From the NCBI GenBank assembly GCA_018065225.1, contig JAGHTS010000311.1, positions 1-13,900 of the forward strand: a stretch of DNA of 13,900 nucleotides, written 5' to 3'. Positions within the stretch are counted from its first letter, which is position 1; each line of letters begins with the position of its first letter. The DNA is from Candidatus Phascolarctobacterium caballi. GTDB taxonomy: Bacteria > Bacillota > Negativicutes > Acidaminococcales > Acidaminococcaceae. Shown here piece after piece: positions 1 through 7,593 of this stretch. The translations under genes and the position numbers were made by a program. The notes beneath the pieces are model-generated. The model made no database searches and was not told where the DNA came from. It was given only the letters and a program-made list of their open reading frames with translations.

Positions 1-44
1 GACACATCAGAGATTTATTTTTATACAAAATCAATACATTATTC

Positions 45-73
45 TTGACATAATGCATAATTACGCATATAAT
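45..73 (+). promoter_or_regulatory. Consensus sigma-70 promoter of the amino acid ABC transporter operon
   Basis: TTGACA at 45-50 and TATAAT at 68-73 are separated by exactly 17 bp, so both hexamers and the spacing match the housekeeping sigma-70 consensus. The expected transcription start is near 80, giving a leader of about 37 nt before the ATG at 118. A promoter this close to consensus is usually held in check by a repressor, and palindromic sequence does overlap the spacer and the -10 (see the operator entry). Confidence 0.9.
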
Positions 74-90
74 ATGCATATATTCACAAA
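52..90. promoter_or_regulatory. Putative tandem operator (ArgR-like layout) over the promoter
   Basis: Positions 53-68 form a 16-bp palindrome with one mismatched pair (57/64). A related site starts at 74: ATGCATA recurs at 53-59 and 74-80, so the repeats are 21 bp apart, two helical turns. ArgR/AhrC operators are typically two 18-bp boxes of the form TGAAT-W4-ATTCA separated by 3 bp, which also gives 21-bp phasing. The first box matches the 14-base core at 11 positions and the second at about 10. A small perfect palindrome (86-96) lies just downstream. The repeats are seen directly; assigning ArgR is inference from layout and from the transporter's family. Confidence 0.4.
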
Positions 91-117
91 ATTTGTATTA
101 ATGGGGAGTGCTTTAAA

Positions 118-849
118 ATGAAAAAATTAGCAATGTTAGCAGTGATTGTACTTATGGGTATTTCGGCAACATGTATGGCAGCAGAAAAGATTTTGCGTGT
201 TGCTACGGAACCGACATTTGCACCTTTTGAGTTTACAGATGACAAAGGTGAGTTTGTTGGGTTTGATATGGATTTAATTCGTGCAATGGGTAAAGAAGCT
301 GGATATAAGGTGGAAATCCAACATATTGGATTTGATGCATTAATTCCTTCTTTACAGACAAATATTATTGATTGTGCCGCTTCCGGTATAACGATTACAG
401 AAGCCCGTTCAAAGGTTGTTACTTTTTCTGCACCTTATTATACAGCTGGCTTGCAGGTTTTGGTGTCAGTTGGTAATACGGATATTAAGGGTTATACTGA
501 TTTAAAAGGAAAGAAAATTGCCTGCCAAATTGGTACAACTGGCGAAAATAAATCACGTCAGGTGGATGGTGCAACTGTTGTTGCTTATAATACTAATGTC
601 GAGGCATGTATGGAGTTGGTCAATGGAGGAGCTGATGCTGTAATTAATGATGCACCAGTCATTGCGTTTTATTTAAAAACTCCTGCAGGGAAAAAATGTA
701 AAGCGGTAGGTGATATTTTAGAAGCGGAAGAATATGGTTTTGCATTTAATAAAAATAATGTAAAATTAACTAAAGATATGAATAAGGCTTTGGCAACTTT
801 AAAGAAAAATGGTGAATATGACAAGATTTATGCTAAATGGTTTAACTGA
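118..849 (+). CDS. Polar amino acid ABC transporter, periplasmic substrate-binding protein (SBP family 3)
   Basis: This is the extracytoplasmic receptor that captures an amino acid and delivers it to the permease encoded next. The 243-residue length is typical. Residues 1-22 form a signal peptide (Lys-Lys, hydrophobic core, cleavage near Ala21/Ala22). Cys19 is preceded by S-A-T, a poor lipobox, so a soluble periplasmic protein is more likely than a lipoprotein. Residues 48-61 (GFDMDLIRAMGKEA) fit the family-3 signature. The T-I-T-E-x-R segment ending at Arg97 and Asp178 in NDAP are the expected contacts for the ligand's alpha-carboxylate and alpha-amino groups. The start has a GGGGAG ribosome site at 103-108. 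Family members bind Arg, Lys, His, Gln, Glu or cystine; the exact ligand cannot be read from sequence. The ArgR-like operator hints at a basic amino acid. Confidence 0.93.
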   Translation: MKKLAMLAVIVLMGISATCMAAEKILRVATEPTFAPFEFTDDKGEFVGFDMDLIRAMGKEAGYKVEIQHIGFDALIPSLQTNIIDCAASGITITEARSKVVTFSAPYYTAGLQVLVSVGNTDIKGYTDLKGKKIACQIGTTGENKSRQVDGATVVAYNTNVEACMELVNGGADAVINDAPVIAFYLKTPAGKKCKAVGDILEAEEYGFAFNKNNVKLTKDMNKALATLKKNGEYDKIYAKWFN

Positions 850-876
850 TTGGCATTAAAAAGAACTTAAGCGTTG

Positions 877-905
877 TCCCCGTGGCATCTGCTACGGGGA
901 TTTTT
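877..905 (+). terminator. Intercistronic intrinsic terminator (attenuator) between binding protein and permease
   Basis: A 10-bp GC-rich stem (877-886 with 891-900, one G-U pair at 884/893) closes on a 4-nt loop (887-890) and is followed by five T (901-905). The permease ribosome site AGGAG (908-912) begins three bases later, so the hairpin sits exactly between the two genes. Partial termination here would yield abundant short mRNA for the binding protein and less for the membrane parts, as seen in other binding-protein transporter operons. The hairpin may also protect the upstream message from 3' exonucleases. Confidence 0.85.
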
Positions 906-919
906 ATAGGAGAAACATT

Positions 920-1570
920 ATGGATTTTGATTTAATAACACATTCTATACCTTTGCTTATCCAAGGTACTGGGGTTACATTGGAAATTACTGCGGTAGCT
1001 GTTTTTATTGGTATGTGTATTGGTTGTCTAATGGGAATAATGCGGATATGTAATTGGAAAATTTTACGAATAATTGCGAATGTATATATTGATTGTATTC
1101 GTGGTACACCATTGTTGGTGCAGATTTTTATTGTTTATTTTGCTTTGCCGGCTATTATTGGCGCCAGGATTGAAAAATTTCCGGCAGCAGTTATAGCTTG
1201 TTCAATTAATAGCGGTGCTTATGTAGCCGAAATTTTTCGTGCGGGTATTCAAAGCATTGATGCAGGACAGATGGAGGCGGGACGCAGTTTGGGTCTGACA
1301 TGGTGGCAGACAATGAGGTTTATTGTTTTGCCACAGGCATTTAAGCGTGTTATTCCTCCCTTGGGTAATGAGTTCATTGCCATGCTAAAAGATTCATCTT
1401 TGGTTTCGGTCATTGGCTTTGAAGAGCTGACTCGTACTGGACAACTAATTATTTCCCGTACTTATGCATCTTTGGAAATTTGGACTTGTGTGGCATTAAT
1501 TTATTTGTTTATGGTGCTTGTTGTAGCAAGATTTGTAGCTAAGTTGGAAAAGAGGTTCGAAACAAAATGA
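920..1570 (+). CDS. Polar amino acid ABC transporter, permease (HisM/GlnP type)
   Basis: This is the inner-membrane channel subunit of the transporter, 216 residues, usual for the family. Hydrophobic segments lie near residues 10-41, 66-82, 88-108 and 185-206. The conserved RGTPLLVQ stretch is at 61-68. The cytoplasmic EAA loop that docks on the ATPase starts at Glu119 (EAGRSLGL) and runs to about Pro138. Only one permease gene is present, so it presumably works as a homodimer. The ATG has AGGAG at 908-912 with 7-nt spacing, directly after the attenuator hairpin. Its TGA overlaps the ATG of the ATPase gene in an ATGA arrangement (1567-1570), implying coupled translation and matched subunit amounts. 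Confidence 0.93.
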   Translation: MDFDLITHSIPLLIQGTGVTLEITAVAVFIGMCIGCLMGIMRICNWKILRIIANVYIDCIRGTPLLVQIFIVYFALPAIIGARIEKFPAAVIACSINSGAYVAEIFRAGIQSIDAGQMEAGRSLGLTWWQTMRFIVLPQAFKRVIPPLGNEFIAMLKDSSLVSVIGFEELTRTGQLIISRTYASLEIWTCVALIYLFMVLVVARFVAKLEKRFETK

Positions 1571-2304
1571 AAAATGAAATGATAAAAATTGAAAATTTAC
1601 ATAAAAGTTTCGGACAGTTGGAAGTGCTTAAAGGTGTAAATTTAACTGTTTCGGAGGGAGAGGTTGTAGTTATTATCGGGCCGTCAGGTTCGGGTAAATC
1701 CACTTTGTTACGATGTATAAATTTTTTGGAGGAGCCGACTGGTGGAAGTATTACTATTAATGGTGAAAAGATAACTAATAGTCAGCATCCTAAAATTAAT
1801 GAAATTCGCAGGGAAGTAGGAATGGTATTTCAAAAATTTAATTTATTCCCACATATGACTGTACTGCAAAATTTGATGCTTGCCCCTATGAAAGTGCGTG
1901 GTATTAATGAAGAAGAAGCAAAAGAAACTGCATTGAAGTACCTTAGCAAAGTTGGATTGGCAGAAAAAGCAAATGTTTATCCCGAAAATCTTTCTGGCGG
2001 TCAGCAACAAAGGGTTGCCATTGCCAGAGCGTTATGCATGAAACCTATGGCATTGCTTTTTGATGAGCCGACAAGTGCTTTAGATCCGGAAATGATTAAT
2101 GAAGTATTGGATGTTATGAAAAATCTTGCAAATGAGGGCATGACCATGGTGGTAGTTACACATGAAATGGGGTTTGCCAAAGAAGTTGGAGATAGGGTTT
2201 TATTCGTTGATGGAGGTAATATTCAGGAGGAAGGAAATCCTAATGAAATATTTGACCATCCAAAGACAGAAAGGATGCGAGCTTTTCTTTCTAAAATTTT
2301 GTAA
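1567..2304 (+). CDS. Polar amino acid ABC transporter, ATP-binding protein (GlnQ/HisP type)
   Basis: This cytoplasmic ATPase powers uptake. All nucleotide-binding motifs are intact in the 245 residues: Walker A GPSGSGKS (38-45), Q-loop Gln89, signature LSGGQQQ (142-148), Walker B MALLFDEP (161-168) and the switch His199. HMTV in the helical subdomain and the HPKTERMRAFL ending are typical of the polar amino acid (PAAT) subfamily. The start at 1567 overlaps the permease stop by 4 bases and has AGAGG at 1551-1555. A second in-frame ATG at 1579 would give the commoner MIKIENLHKSF start but has no ribosome site, so 1567 is preferred. It is followed by a strong terminator, which ends the operon. 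Confidence 0.94.
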   Translation: MKNEMIKIENLHKSFGQLEVLKGVNLTVSEGEVVVIIGPSGSGKSTLLRCINFLEEPTGGSITINGEKITNSQHPKINEIRREVGMVFQKFNLFPHMTVLQNLMLAPMKVRGINEEEAKETALKYLSKVGLAEKANVYPENLSGGQQQRVAIARALCMKPMALLFDEPTSALDPEMINEVLDVMKNLANEGMTMVVVTHEMGFAKEVGDRVLFVDGGNIQEEGNPNEIFDHPKTERMRAFLSKIL

Positions 2305-2315
2305 TTTAATTTGTG

Positions 2316-2353
2316 AATAAAGTGCAGTATAAAACTGCACTTTATTTTTTTTT
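2316..2353 (+). terminator. Intrinsic terminator of the amino acid transporter operon
   Basis: A perfect 13-bp stem (2316-2328 with 2334-2346) with a 5-nt loop has its lower A/T pairs merging into a run of nine T at 2345-2353. It lies 12 bases after the ATPase stop codon. The secA promoter begins immediately afterwards, so this separates two transcription units. Confidence 0.9.
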
Positions 2354-2359
2354 AATTTT

Positions 2360-2368
2360 TGATATAAT
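2360..2368 (+). promoter_or_regulatory. Extended -10 promoter for the secA operon
   Basis: TGATATAAT at 2360-2368 is a perfect extended -10 element (TGn-TATAAT). No good -35 hexamer lies 16-18 bp upstream, where the T-run of the preceding terminator is found, which is acceptable for extended -10 promoters. Transcription should start near 2375, giving a leader of about 30 nt to the secA start at 2405. No other promoter of this quality was noticed before the hypothetical gene at 13072. Confidence 0.7.
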
Positions 2369-2392
2369 ACATATTATATTTTACTTATGGGT

Positions 2393-2407
2393 AAGGAGAA
2401 TTGCATG
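2393..2407 (+). promoter_or_regulatory. Ribosome binding site that fixes the secA start
   Basis: AAGGAG at 2393-2398 lies 6 nt before the ATG at 2405-2407. An in-frame ATG at 2387 would place this Shine-Dalgarno inside the coding region and would itself have no upstream site. It would also sit only about 12 nt after the predicted transcription start. Confidence 0.9.
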
Positions 2408-4882
2408 TTTGATTCACTTGTAAAAGCCATTTTTGGCGACAGTAATGAAAAAAAATTAAAAGAAATGCGGGCGATAGTTGCTAAAATTAATGCTTTAGAG
2501 CCAGAACTACAATCGTTAAGCGGGGCAAATTTAGCAAATAAAACAATAGAATTTAGGTTGCGTCTTGAAAAAGGGGAAACATTAGATGACATACTTCCAG
2601 AAGCATTTGCGGTTGTACGGGAAGCATCTAAACGTACTACGGGTATGCGACATTTTGATGTACAAATGTTAGGTGGTATCGCTTTACATAGGGGATATAT
2701 TGCAGAAATGCGTACTGGTGAAGGTAAAACGTTGGTGGCAACTTTAGCTGTTTATTTGAATGCTTTGGAAGGTAAAGGTGTTCATGTAGTAACAGTTAAT
2801 GATTATCTTGCTAAGCGTGATGCTGTGGATATGGGGCGTATATATAAATATTTGGGATTGACGGTTGGTTTGATTACTCATGAAATGAATTATGCACAAC
2901 GCAGGATTGCTTATCGTAGTGATGTAACTTATGGTACAAATAGCGAATTAGGGTTTGATTATTTGCGGGATAATATGGTTACTAATGAGGATGAAGTTGT
3001 ACAGCGTGAGTTAAACTATTGTATTGTTGATGAAGTTGATTCTATTTTAATTGATGAAGCACGTACTCCTTTGATTATTAGCGGTCCAGGTGAACATTCT
3101 ACGGAAATGTATGCTAAACTTGCCAAGATTGCGGCAAATTTACAAGAAGGTGACGATTATACTGTTGATGAAAAAACTAAGCAGGTTGCACCTACTGAAG
3201 CAGGTATTGCCAAAGCGGAAAAAGCATTAGGTATCGCCAATATGTATGATAGTGAAAGTGGTGTGGATTATAGCCATCATTTGCTTGCCGCATTAAAAGC
3301 AAAAGCAATTATGCATAGGGATCGTGACTATGTTGTCAAGGATGGCCAAATTATTTTAGTCGATGATTTTACAGGACGTTTGATGTTTGGCAGACGTTTT
3401 GGTGAAGGGTTACATCAGGCGATAGAAGCTAAAGAAGGTGTTAAAGTTCAAAAGGAAAGTCAAACTTTAGCATCTATCACTTATCAAAATTATTTTCGCA
3501 TGTATAAAAAATTGGCAGGTATGACTGGTACCGCCAAAACGGAAGAGGAAGAATTTGAAAAAATTTATGGTTTAAGTGTTTTGGTTATTCCAACTAATAA
3601 ACCTATGATTCGTACAGATGCACCCGATGTAGTTTATAAAACCCGTTTGGCAAAATATAGGGCGGTTGTACGTGAGATTGAAGATTTGCATGCCAGCGGC
3701 AGACCGGTACTTGTAGGTACAACATCTATTGCTCAATCGGAAGAATTGTCATCTATGTTAAAACGTAAAGGAATTAAACATAGTGTTTTGAATGCCAAGT
3801 ATCATGAACAAGAGGCGGAGATTATTTCTCATGCTGGTGAGTATGGGGTAGTTACTATTGCAACTAATATGGCAGGACGTGGTACAGATATAGTGTTAGG
3901 TGAAGGTGTACCTGAATTGGGTGGACTGCATATTATTGGAACAGAACGGCATGAATCAAGACGTATTGACAATCAGTTACGTGGACGTTGTGCCCGTCAG
4001 GGAGATCCTGGATCTTCCAAATTTTATTTGAGCTTGGAAGACGATTTGATGCGTATTTTTGGTAGTGAGAGTATTGCGGGAATCATGGATAAATTGGGAT
4101 TGGAAGAAGATGATCCTATTGAACATAGTTTGGTAACAAAATCTATTGAAAACGCTCAAAAGAAAGTTGAAGCACGTAATTTTTCTATTCGTAAATATGT
4201 ATTGGAATATGATAATGTAATGAATCAGCAACGGGAAGTAATTTATGCAGAACGTAAAAAGATAATGAGAAAAGCCTCGTTAAAAGACAGAATTATGGAA
4301 ATGGTGAACAAAGTTGTTGACCGTACTTTGGATATGTATGCACCTCCGGAAGTATATTCTGAGGATTGGGATTTAAAAGCGTTGATTACTTATGCAGAAG
4401 AATTTTATGCTCCACATGGAGAGCTAACAGAGGATAAACTTGCTAATTTCAGTCGTGAAGAATTGGGTGAATTTTTACATAAATTGGCAGTTGATGTTTA
4501 TGAAGCAAGGGAAGAACATGTTGGTTCTGAAATTATGAGGGAACTTGAAAATCTTGTTATGTTGAAAGTTGTGGATATGCATTGGATGGAACATTTGGAT
4601 GCAATGGATATGTTGCGTGAAGGTGTCAGCTTACGTGCTTACGGGCAAAAAGATCCATTAGTGGAATATAAATTTGAAGCGTATGATATGTTTGAAGCCA
4701 TGTTGGATGCAATTCAAGATGATGTGGTGCGTTATATGTATCGTGTAAATGTTGTTACAGAACCAGCATCAAAAGAGAAAGAAATTGATAAATCAGAAGA
4801 TAAAACTATTGGTGATGAGAATGCAGACAATAAAATTGATGATGCTGAAATAGTGGAGGAACAGAAAGATAATGCTGATTGA
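2405..4882 (+). CDS. secA: Preprotein translocase ATPase SecA
   Basis: SecA drives secretory proteins through SecYEG by ATP hydrolysis. The chosen start gives 825 residues beginning MFDSLVKAIFGD, as usual for SecA. Walker A MRTGEGKT is at 102-109, the DEVD box at 209-212 and the preprotein cross-linking region at about 220-365. The second nucleotide-binding fold holds TNMAGRGTDI (487-495) and a QLRGRCARQGDPG motif (524-536). In that motif Cys529-Ala530 replaces the common Ser-Gly, while the arginines are retained. The helical scaffold and wing domains occupy the rest to about residue 780. The tail (786-825) is acidic and lysine-rich and lacks the C-terminal CxCxSGxxxxxCH zinc motif found in many SecAs. 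The TGA stop overlaps the prfB start by 11 bases, so prfB is probably translationally coupled. Confidence 0.97.
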   Translation: MFDSLVKAIFGDSNEKKLKEMRAIVAKINALEPELQSLSGANLANKTIEFRLRLEKGETLDDILPEAFAVVREASKRTTGMRHFDVQMLGGIALHRGYIAEMRTGEGKTLVATLAVYLNALEGKGVHVVTVNDYLAKRDAVDMGRIYKYLGLTVGLITHEMNYAQRRIAYRSDVTYGTNSELGFDYLRDNMVTNEDEVVQRELNYCIVDEVDSILIDEARTPLIISGPGEHSTEMYAKLAKIAANLQEGDDYTVDEKTKQVAPTEAGIAKAEKALGIANMYDSESGVDYSHHLLAALKAKAIMHRDRDYVVKDGQIILVDDFTGRLMFGRRFGEGLHQAIEAKEGVKVQKESQTLASITYQNYFRMYKKLAGMTGTAKTEEEEFEKIYGLSVLVIPTNKPMIRTDAPDVVYKTRLAKYRAVVREIEDLHASGRPVLVGTTSIAQSEELSSMLKRKGIKHSVLNAKYHEQEAEIISHAGEYGVVTIATNMAGRGTDIVLGEGVPELGGLHIIGTERHESRRIDNQLRGRCARQGDPGSSKFYLSLEDDLMRIFGSESIAGIMDKLGLEEDDPIEHSLVTKSIENAQKKVEARNFSIRKYVLEYDNVMNQQREVIYAERKKIMRKASLKDRIMEMVNKVVDRTLDMYAPPEVYSEDWDLKALITYAEEFYAPHGELTEDKLANFSREELGEFLHKLAVDVYEAREEHVGSEIMRELENLVMLKVVDMHWMEHLDAMDMLREGVSLRAYGQKDPLVEYKFEAYDMFEAMLDAIQDDVVRYMYRVNVVTEPASKEKEIDKSEDKTIGDENADNKIDDAEIVEEQKDNAD

Positions 4883-5979
4883 AGAATACAAACCGGAATT
4901 AGAAAAAACCAAGAGTAAATTTTTAGAACTTAGGAGGTCTCTTTGACGTTGAAATAAAAAGGGAACGTGTTCAAGAGTTGGAACATCGTATGGCTGATCC
5001 TACATTTTGGGATGATCCTGATAAAGCAAATAAAATTGCTCAGGATGTGAATGGATTAAAGGGTGAGGTTGACGAATTTGATAAATTAGGCAATAGTTTG
5101 GATGATGCTTTTGTTTTACAGGAAATGGCGACAGAGGAACCTGATGAAAGTTTAATTTCTGAATTGGATGAAATGTTGGAAAAAATAAAAGAATCTTTGG
5201 AACATTTGGAATTAGGAATGCTTTTGAGTGGAGAGTATGACGCAAATAATGCTTTAATGACATTGCATGCCGGTGAAGGCGGAACGGAAGCACAGGATTG
5301 GACAGAGATGCTTTTGAGAATGTTTACAAGATTTGCTGAAAAAAGTGGTTATGAGGTAAATGTTTTAGATTTGTTGCCGGGAAATGAAGCAGGCATTAAG
5401 AGTGCCAGTCTGAAAATTAATGGACATAATGCATATGGATTTTTGCGTAGTGAAAAAGGTGTACACCGTTTGGTAAGAATATCACCTTTTGACGCTAATG
5501 CCCGTAGGCATACTTCTTTTGCGGCAGTAGATGTAATGCCGGAATTGGATGAAAGTGTCGATGTTAATATCAATATGGACGATGTACGAGTAGATACTTA
5601 TCGTTCAAGTGGTGCAGGTGGTCAACATGTTAACAAAACAAGCAGTGCTGTGCGTATGACACATTTACCTACAGGAATTGTTGTACAATGCCAAAATGAA
5701 CGCAGTCAAATTCAAAACAGGGCAATGTGTATGACTATGTTGCGGGCAAAGTTGTATGAATATGAAAAAGCCAAACAGGATGCAAAGATAGATGAATTGG
5801 CAGGCAATTATCAGGCAATTGAATGGGGAAGCCAAATACGTTCTTATGTCTTTCAGCCCTATACATTAGTTAAAGATCATCGTACTTCGTTTGAGTCCGG
5901 TAATATTCAAGCAGTTATGGATGGAGATTTACGGGGATTTGTAGAAAGTTATTTGCGAAGTCAACAAAAGAAAGTGTAA
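4872..5979 (+). CDS. prfB: Peptide chain release factor 2 (RF2), programmed +1 frameshift
   Basis: RF2 terminates translation at UGA and UAA. Frame 0 begins at ATG 4872, inside the end of secA, with GGAGG at 4855-4859, and runs 24 codons to CTT (4941-4943) before TGA (4944-4946). A +1 slip on CTT-T continues at GAC 4945 and yields 368 residues, close to E. coli RF2 (365). The shift site has the full classical form: internal Shine-Dalgarno AGGAGG (4932-4937), 3-nt spacer, CTT TGA C. The anticodon-like SPF tripeptide is at 204-206 and the catalytic GGQ at 249-251, both as in functional RF2. The part from ATG 4978 alone would be an N-truncated 333-residue product and is not the true gene. Autoregulation is expected: scarce RF2 lengthens the pause at UGA and raises frameshifting. 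Confidence 0.96.
4932..4947 (+). promoter_or_regulatory. prfB programmed frameshift signal
   Basis: AGGAGG (4932-4937), TCT, CTT (4941-4943), TGA (4944-4946), C. The internal Shine-Dalgarno lies three bases from the slip codon, the spacing used in known prfB genes. Slow decoding of TGA followed by C lets the P-site tRNA-Leu move forward by one base onto TTT. Confidence 0.95.
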
Positions 5980-5988
5980 GGTAGCATA

Positions 5989-7542
5989 ATGAAGTTTAAT
6001 TCTTTAAAAGAACAGAGTTTTTATAAGTTGGCAATGGTTATTATTTTTTTTGGCTTTCTTGCTGCTAGTTTTGTGTTGACGCCAAGAATTGGATTAGAAA
6101 GTTCTAACAAAATTGTCAGTCAGGCTATTTGCCATAAGGATTGTTATGAATTAATTAAAGCGGCAGGAAAAGACAGCCAAGATATAGAAACATATTTTGA
6201 AACAGAAAATGAGTTGTTAAAAGCATATAAATCAGCAGGAGTCAATACTGTAATAGTTCATGATGCTTCTTTGGAACGACTGGCACGTACGGGGGCAATC
6301 CAATTGGAATTAAGTGATGGATTAGCAATTGTAAGAGAAACTCACGAACATATTTTTGATGAATTGCAAGAAATAGGACAACGACGTTACAAAAAACAGA
6401 TTGAAGTTTATGGTGAGTCGCCTAATCGTGTGATGGAGTTTAGGGGAAGTACAGTGCCGGTGGATTTGCACGATGGAAAATTAAAAAGAGCGGTTCAACA
6501 ATTACCTTTTGGCATTATGAGTCATGAAATAAAAAGATTTTCCAAACTTGGGTTTAATATTGTTCTTGCTCCAGAAAATTTTTGGGGTGTTACTGACAAA
6601 GATATCGATATTTTGTGGAATCGTATAAATAAAATAGGAGCAAATATTGTTGGGGTAATGCATGCAGGATATCAGATGTTTGGTTATCCCAAATATATGA
6701 AATATGCAGCAGAAAAAATGGGAAGATTACCGCTTATCTTGCAGGAGCATTGGACACAATTAGGATTTTTCCCTGTGCAGGGGCATCTGGAAATGAGTCG
6801 TTTTTGTGGATATAATGTTATTCGTGCTTTTACTATTGATTATTATGAAATGAAAGAACTGGAATTAGAAGATGCGTTAAGACGCTGGGCAATAGCAGAT
6901 GATGAAAGAAATATTCGTGTTAATATAATTACTCCATTTTTAAGTGGTAGTAAAGATTTGATTAGAACTAACATCGATTATGCAAAAAGAATAACTACAA
7001 ATGTTAAAAATCGTGGCTTTAGTATTGGCGTAGCAAAACCTATGGAAGTGTATTTCCCAAATAGATTTTTGTTGATGCCTGTAATTGCGAGCATTGTGGC
7101 AGCAGGAGTTTTATTGTTACAATTACTTTTTGGTTGGGGATTTAATCGCTCTTTATTGCTGTGGGGAATTATTACTGGTGTGGCGTTGTTTGAAAATTTT
7201 ACTTCTGGGACTATTACGCATCAAACGTTAGCATTGATTGCAGCAATTGTTTTTCCGGTATTAGCTGTCTATAGAATGACAGATATGTTAGATAATGTTA
7301 AAGATGTACCTGTCATTCAAATAATAGCTAATGCTGCAATTTGTTTGGCATTATGTGTAGTATTAAGTTTATGTGGTGCGTGTATAATGTCAGCAATTTT
7401 GACGGATGCCAGATTTCTTTTGGAGATTGATTATTATCGTGGAGTTAAGTTGACTTTTGTGATTCCGTTAGTTTTAATGTTGGTTTTGTGTATAAAAAAA
7501 TATAATATTTTTGATTTGAATAAATGTTCCGGCATTTCTTAA
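5989..7542 (+). CDS. DUF5693 family membrane protein, N-terminal part (ends at in-frame TAA)
   Basis: This resembles the DUF5693 family, membrane proteins of unknown role often found next to csaB in Firmicutes. Visible here are one N-terminal membrane segment (about residues 12-31), a large extracytoplasmic domain (about 35-350, including LAPENFWGV, LQEHWTQLGFF and the ERNIRVNIITPF stretch) and several membrane helices from about 355 to 495. The reading frame stops at TAA 7540-7542 after 517 codons. The same frame continues open for 17 codons into the ORF at 7594-8022, which encodes what looks like the missing C-terminus. Complete members, as I recall them, are about 650-700 residues. The gene therefore appears interrupted by one nonsense codon, unless it is naturally split. 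It starts 9 bases after prfB with a weak AAGGT site (5978-5982). Confidence 0.8.
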   Translation: MKFNSLKEQSFYKLAMVIIFFGFLAASFVLTPRIGLESSNKIVSQAICHKDCYELIKAAGKDSQDIETYFETENELLKAYKSAGVNTVIVHDASLERLARTGAIQLELSDGLAIVRETHEHIFDELQEIGQRRYKKQIEVYGESPNRVMEFRGSTVPVDLHDGKLKRAVQQLPFGIMSHEIKRFSKLGFNIVLAPENFWGVTDKDIDILWNRINKIGANIVGVMHAGYQMFGYPKYMKYAAEKMGRLPLILQEHWTQLGFFPVQGHLEMSRFCGYNVIRAFTIDYYEMKELELEDALRRWAIADDERNIRVNIITPFLSGSKDLIRTNIDYAKRITTNVKNRGFSIGVAKPMEVYFPNRFLLMPVIASIVAAGVLLLQLLFGWGFNRSLLLWGIITGVALFENFTSGTITHQTLALIAAIVFPVLAVYRMTDMLDNVKDVPVIQIIANAAICLALCVVLSLCGACIMSAILTDARFLLEIDYYRGVKLTFVIPLVLMLVLCIKKYNIFDLNKCSGIS

Positions 7543-7593
7543 TTTTTCAAAAATTTTAAAGATGCTATAAAAAAATATTATGATAAAAATAGT

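Noticed and set aside
166..180. Lipoprotein signal in the amino-acid-binding protein
   Set aside because: Cys19 is preceded by Ser-Ala-Thr, which does not fit the lipobox at -3 and -1, and an Ala-rich signal peptidase I site follows directly.
4944..4946. Apparent premature stop making prfB a pseudogene
   Set aside because: It is the conserved regulatory TGA of the RF2 programmed frameshift, with all cassette elements present.
7563..7571. Internal promoter before the DUF5693 tail ORF
   Set aside because: TGCTATAAA resembles an extended -10, but the surrounding sequence is very AT-rich, there is no -35, and the downstream ATG has no ribosome site.
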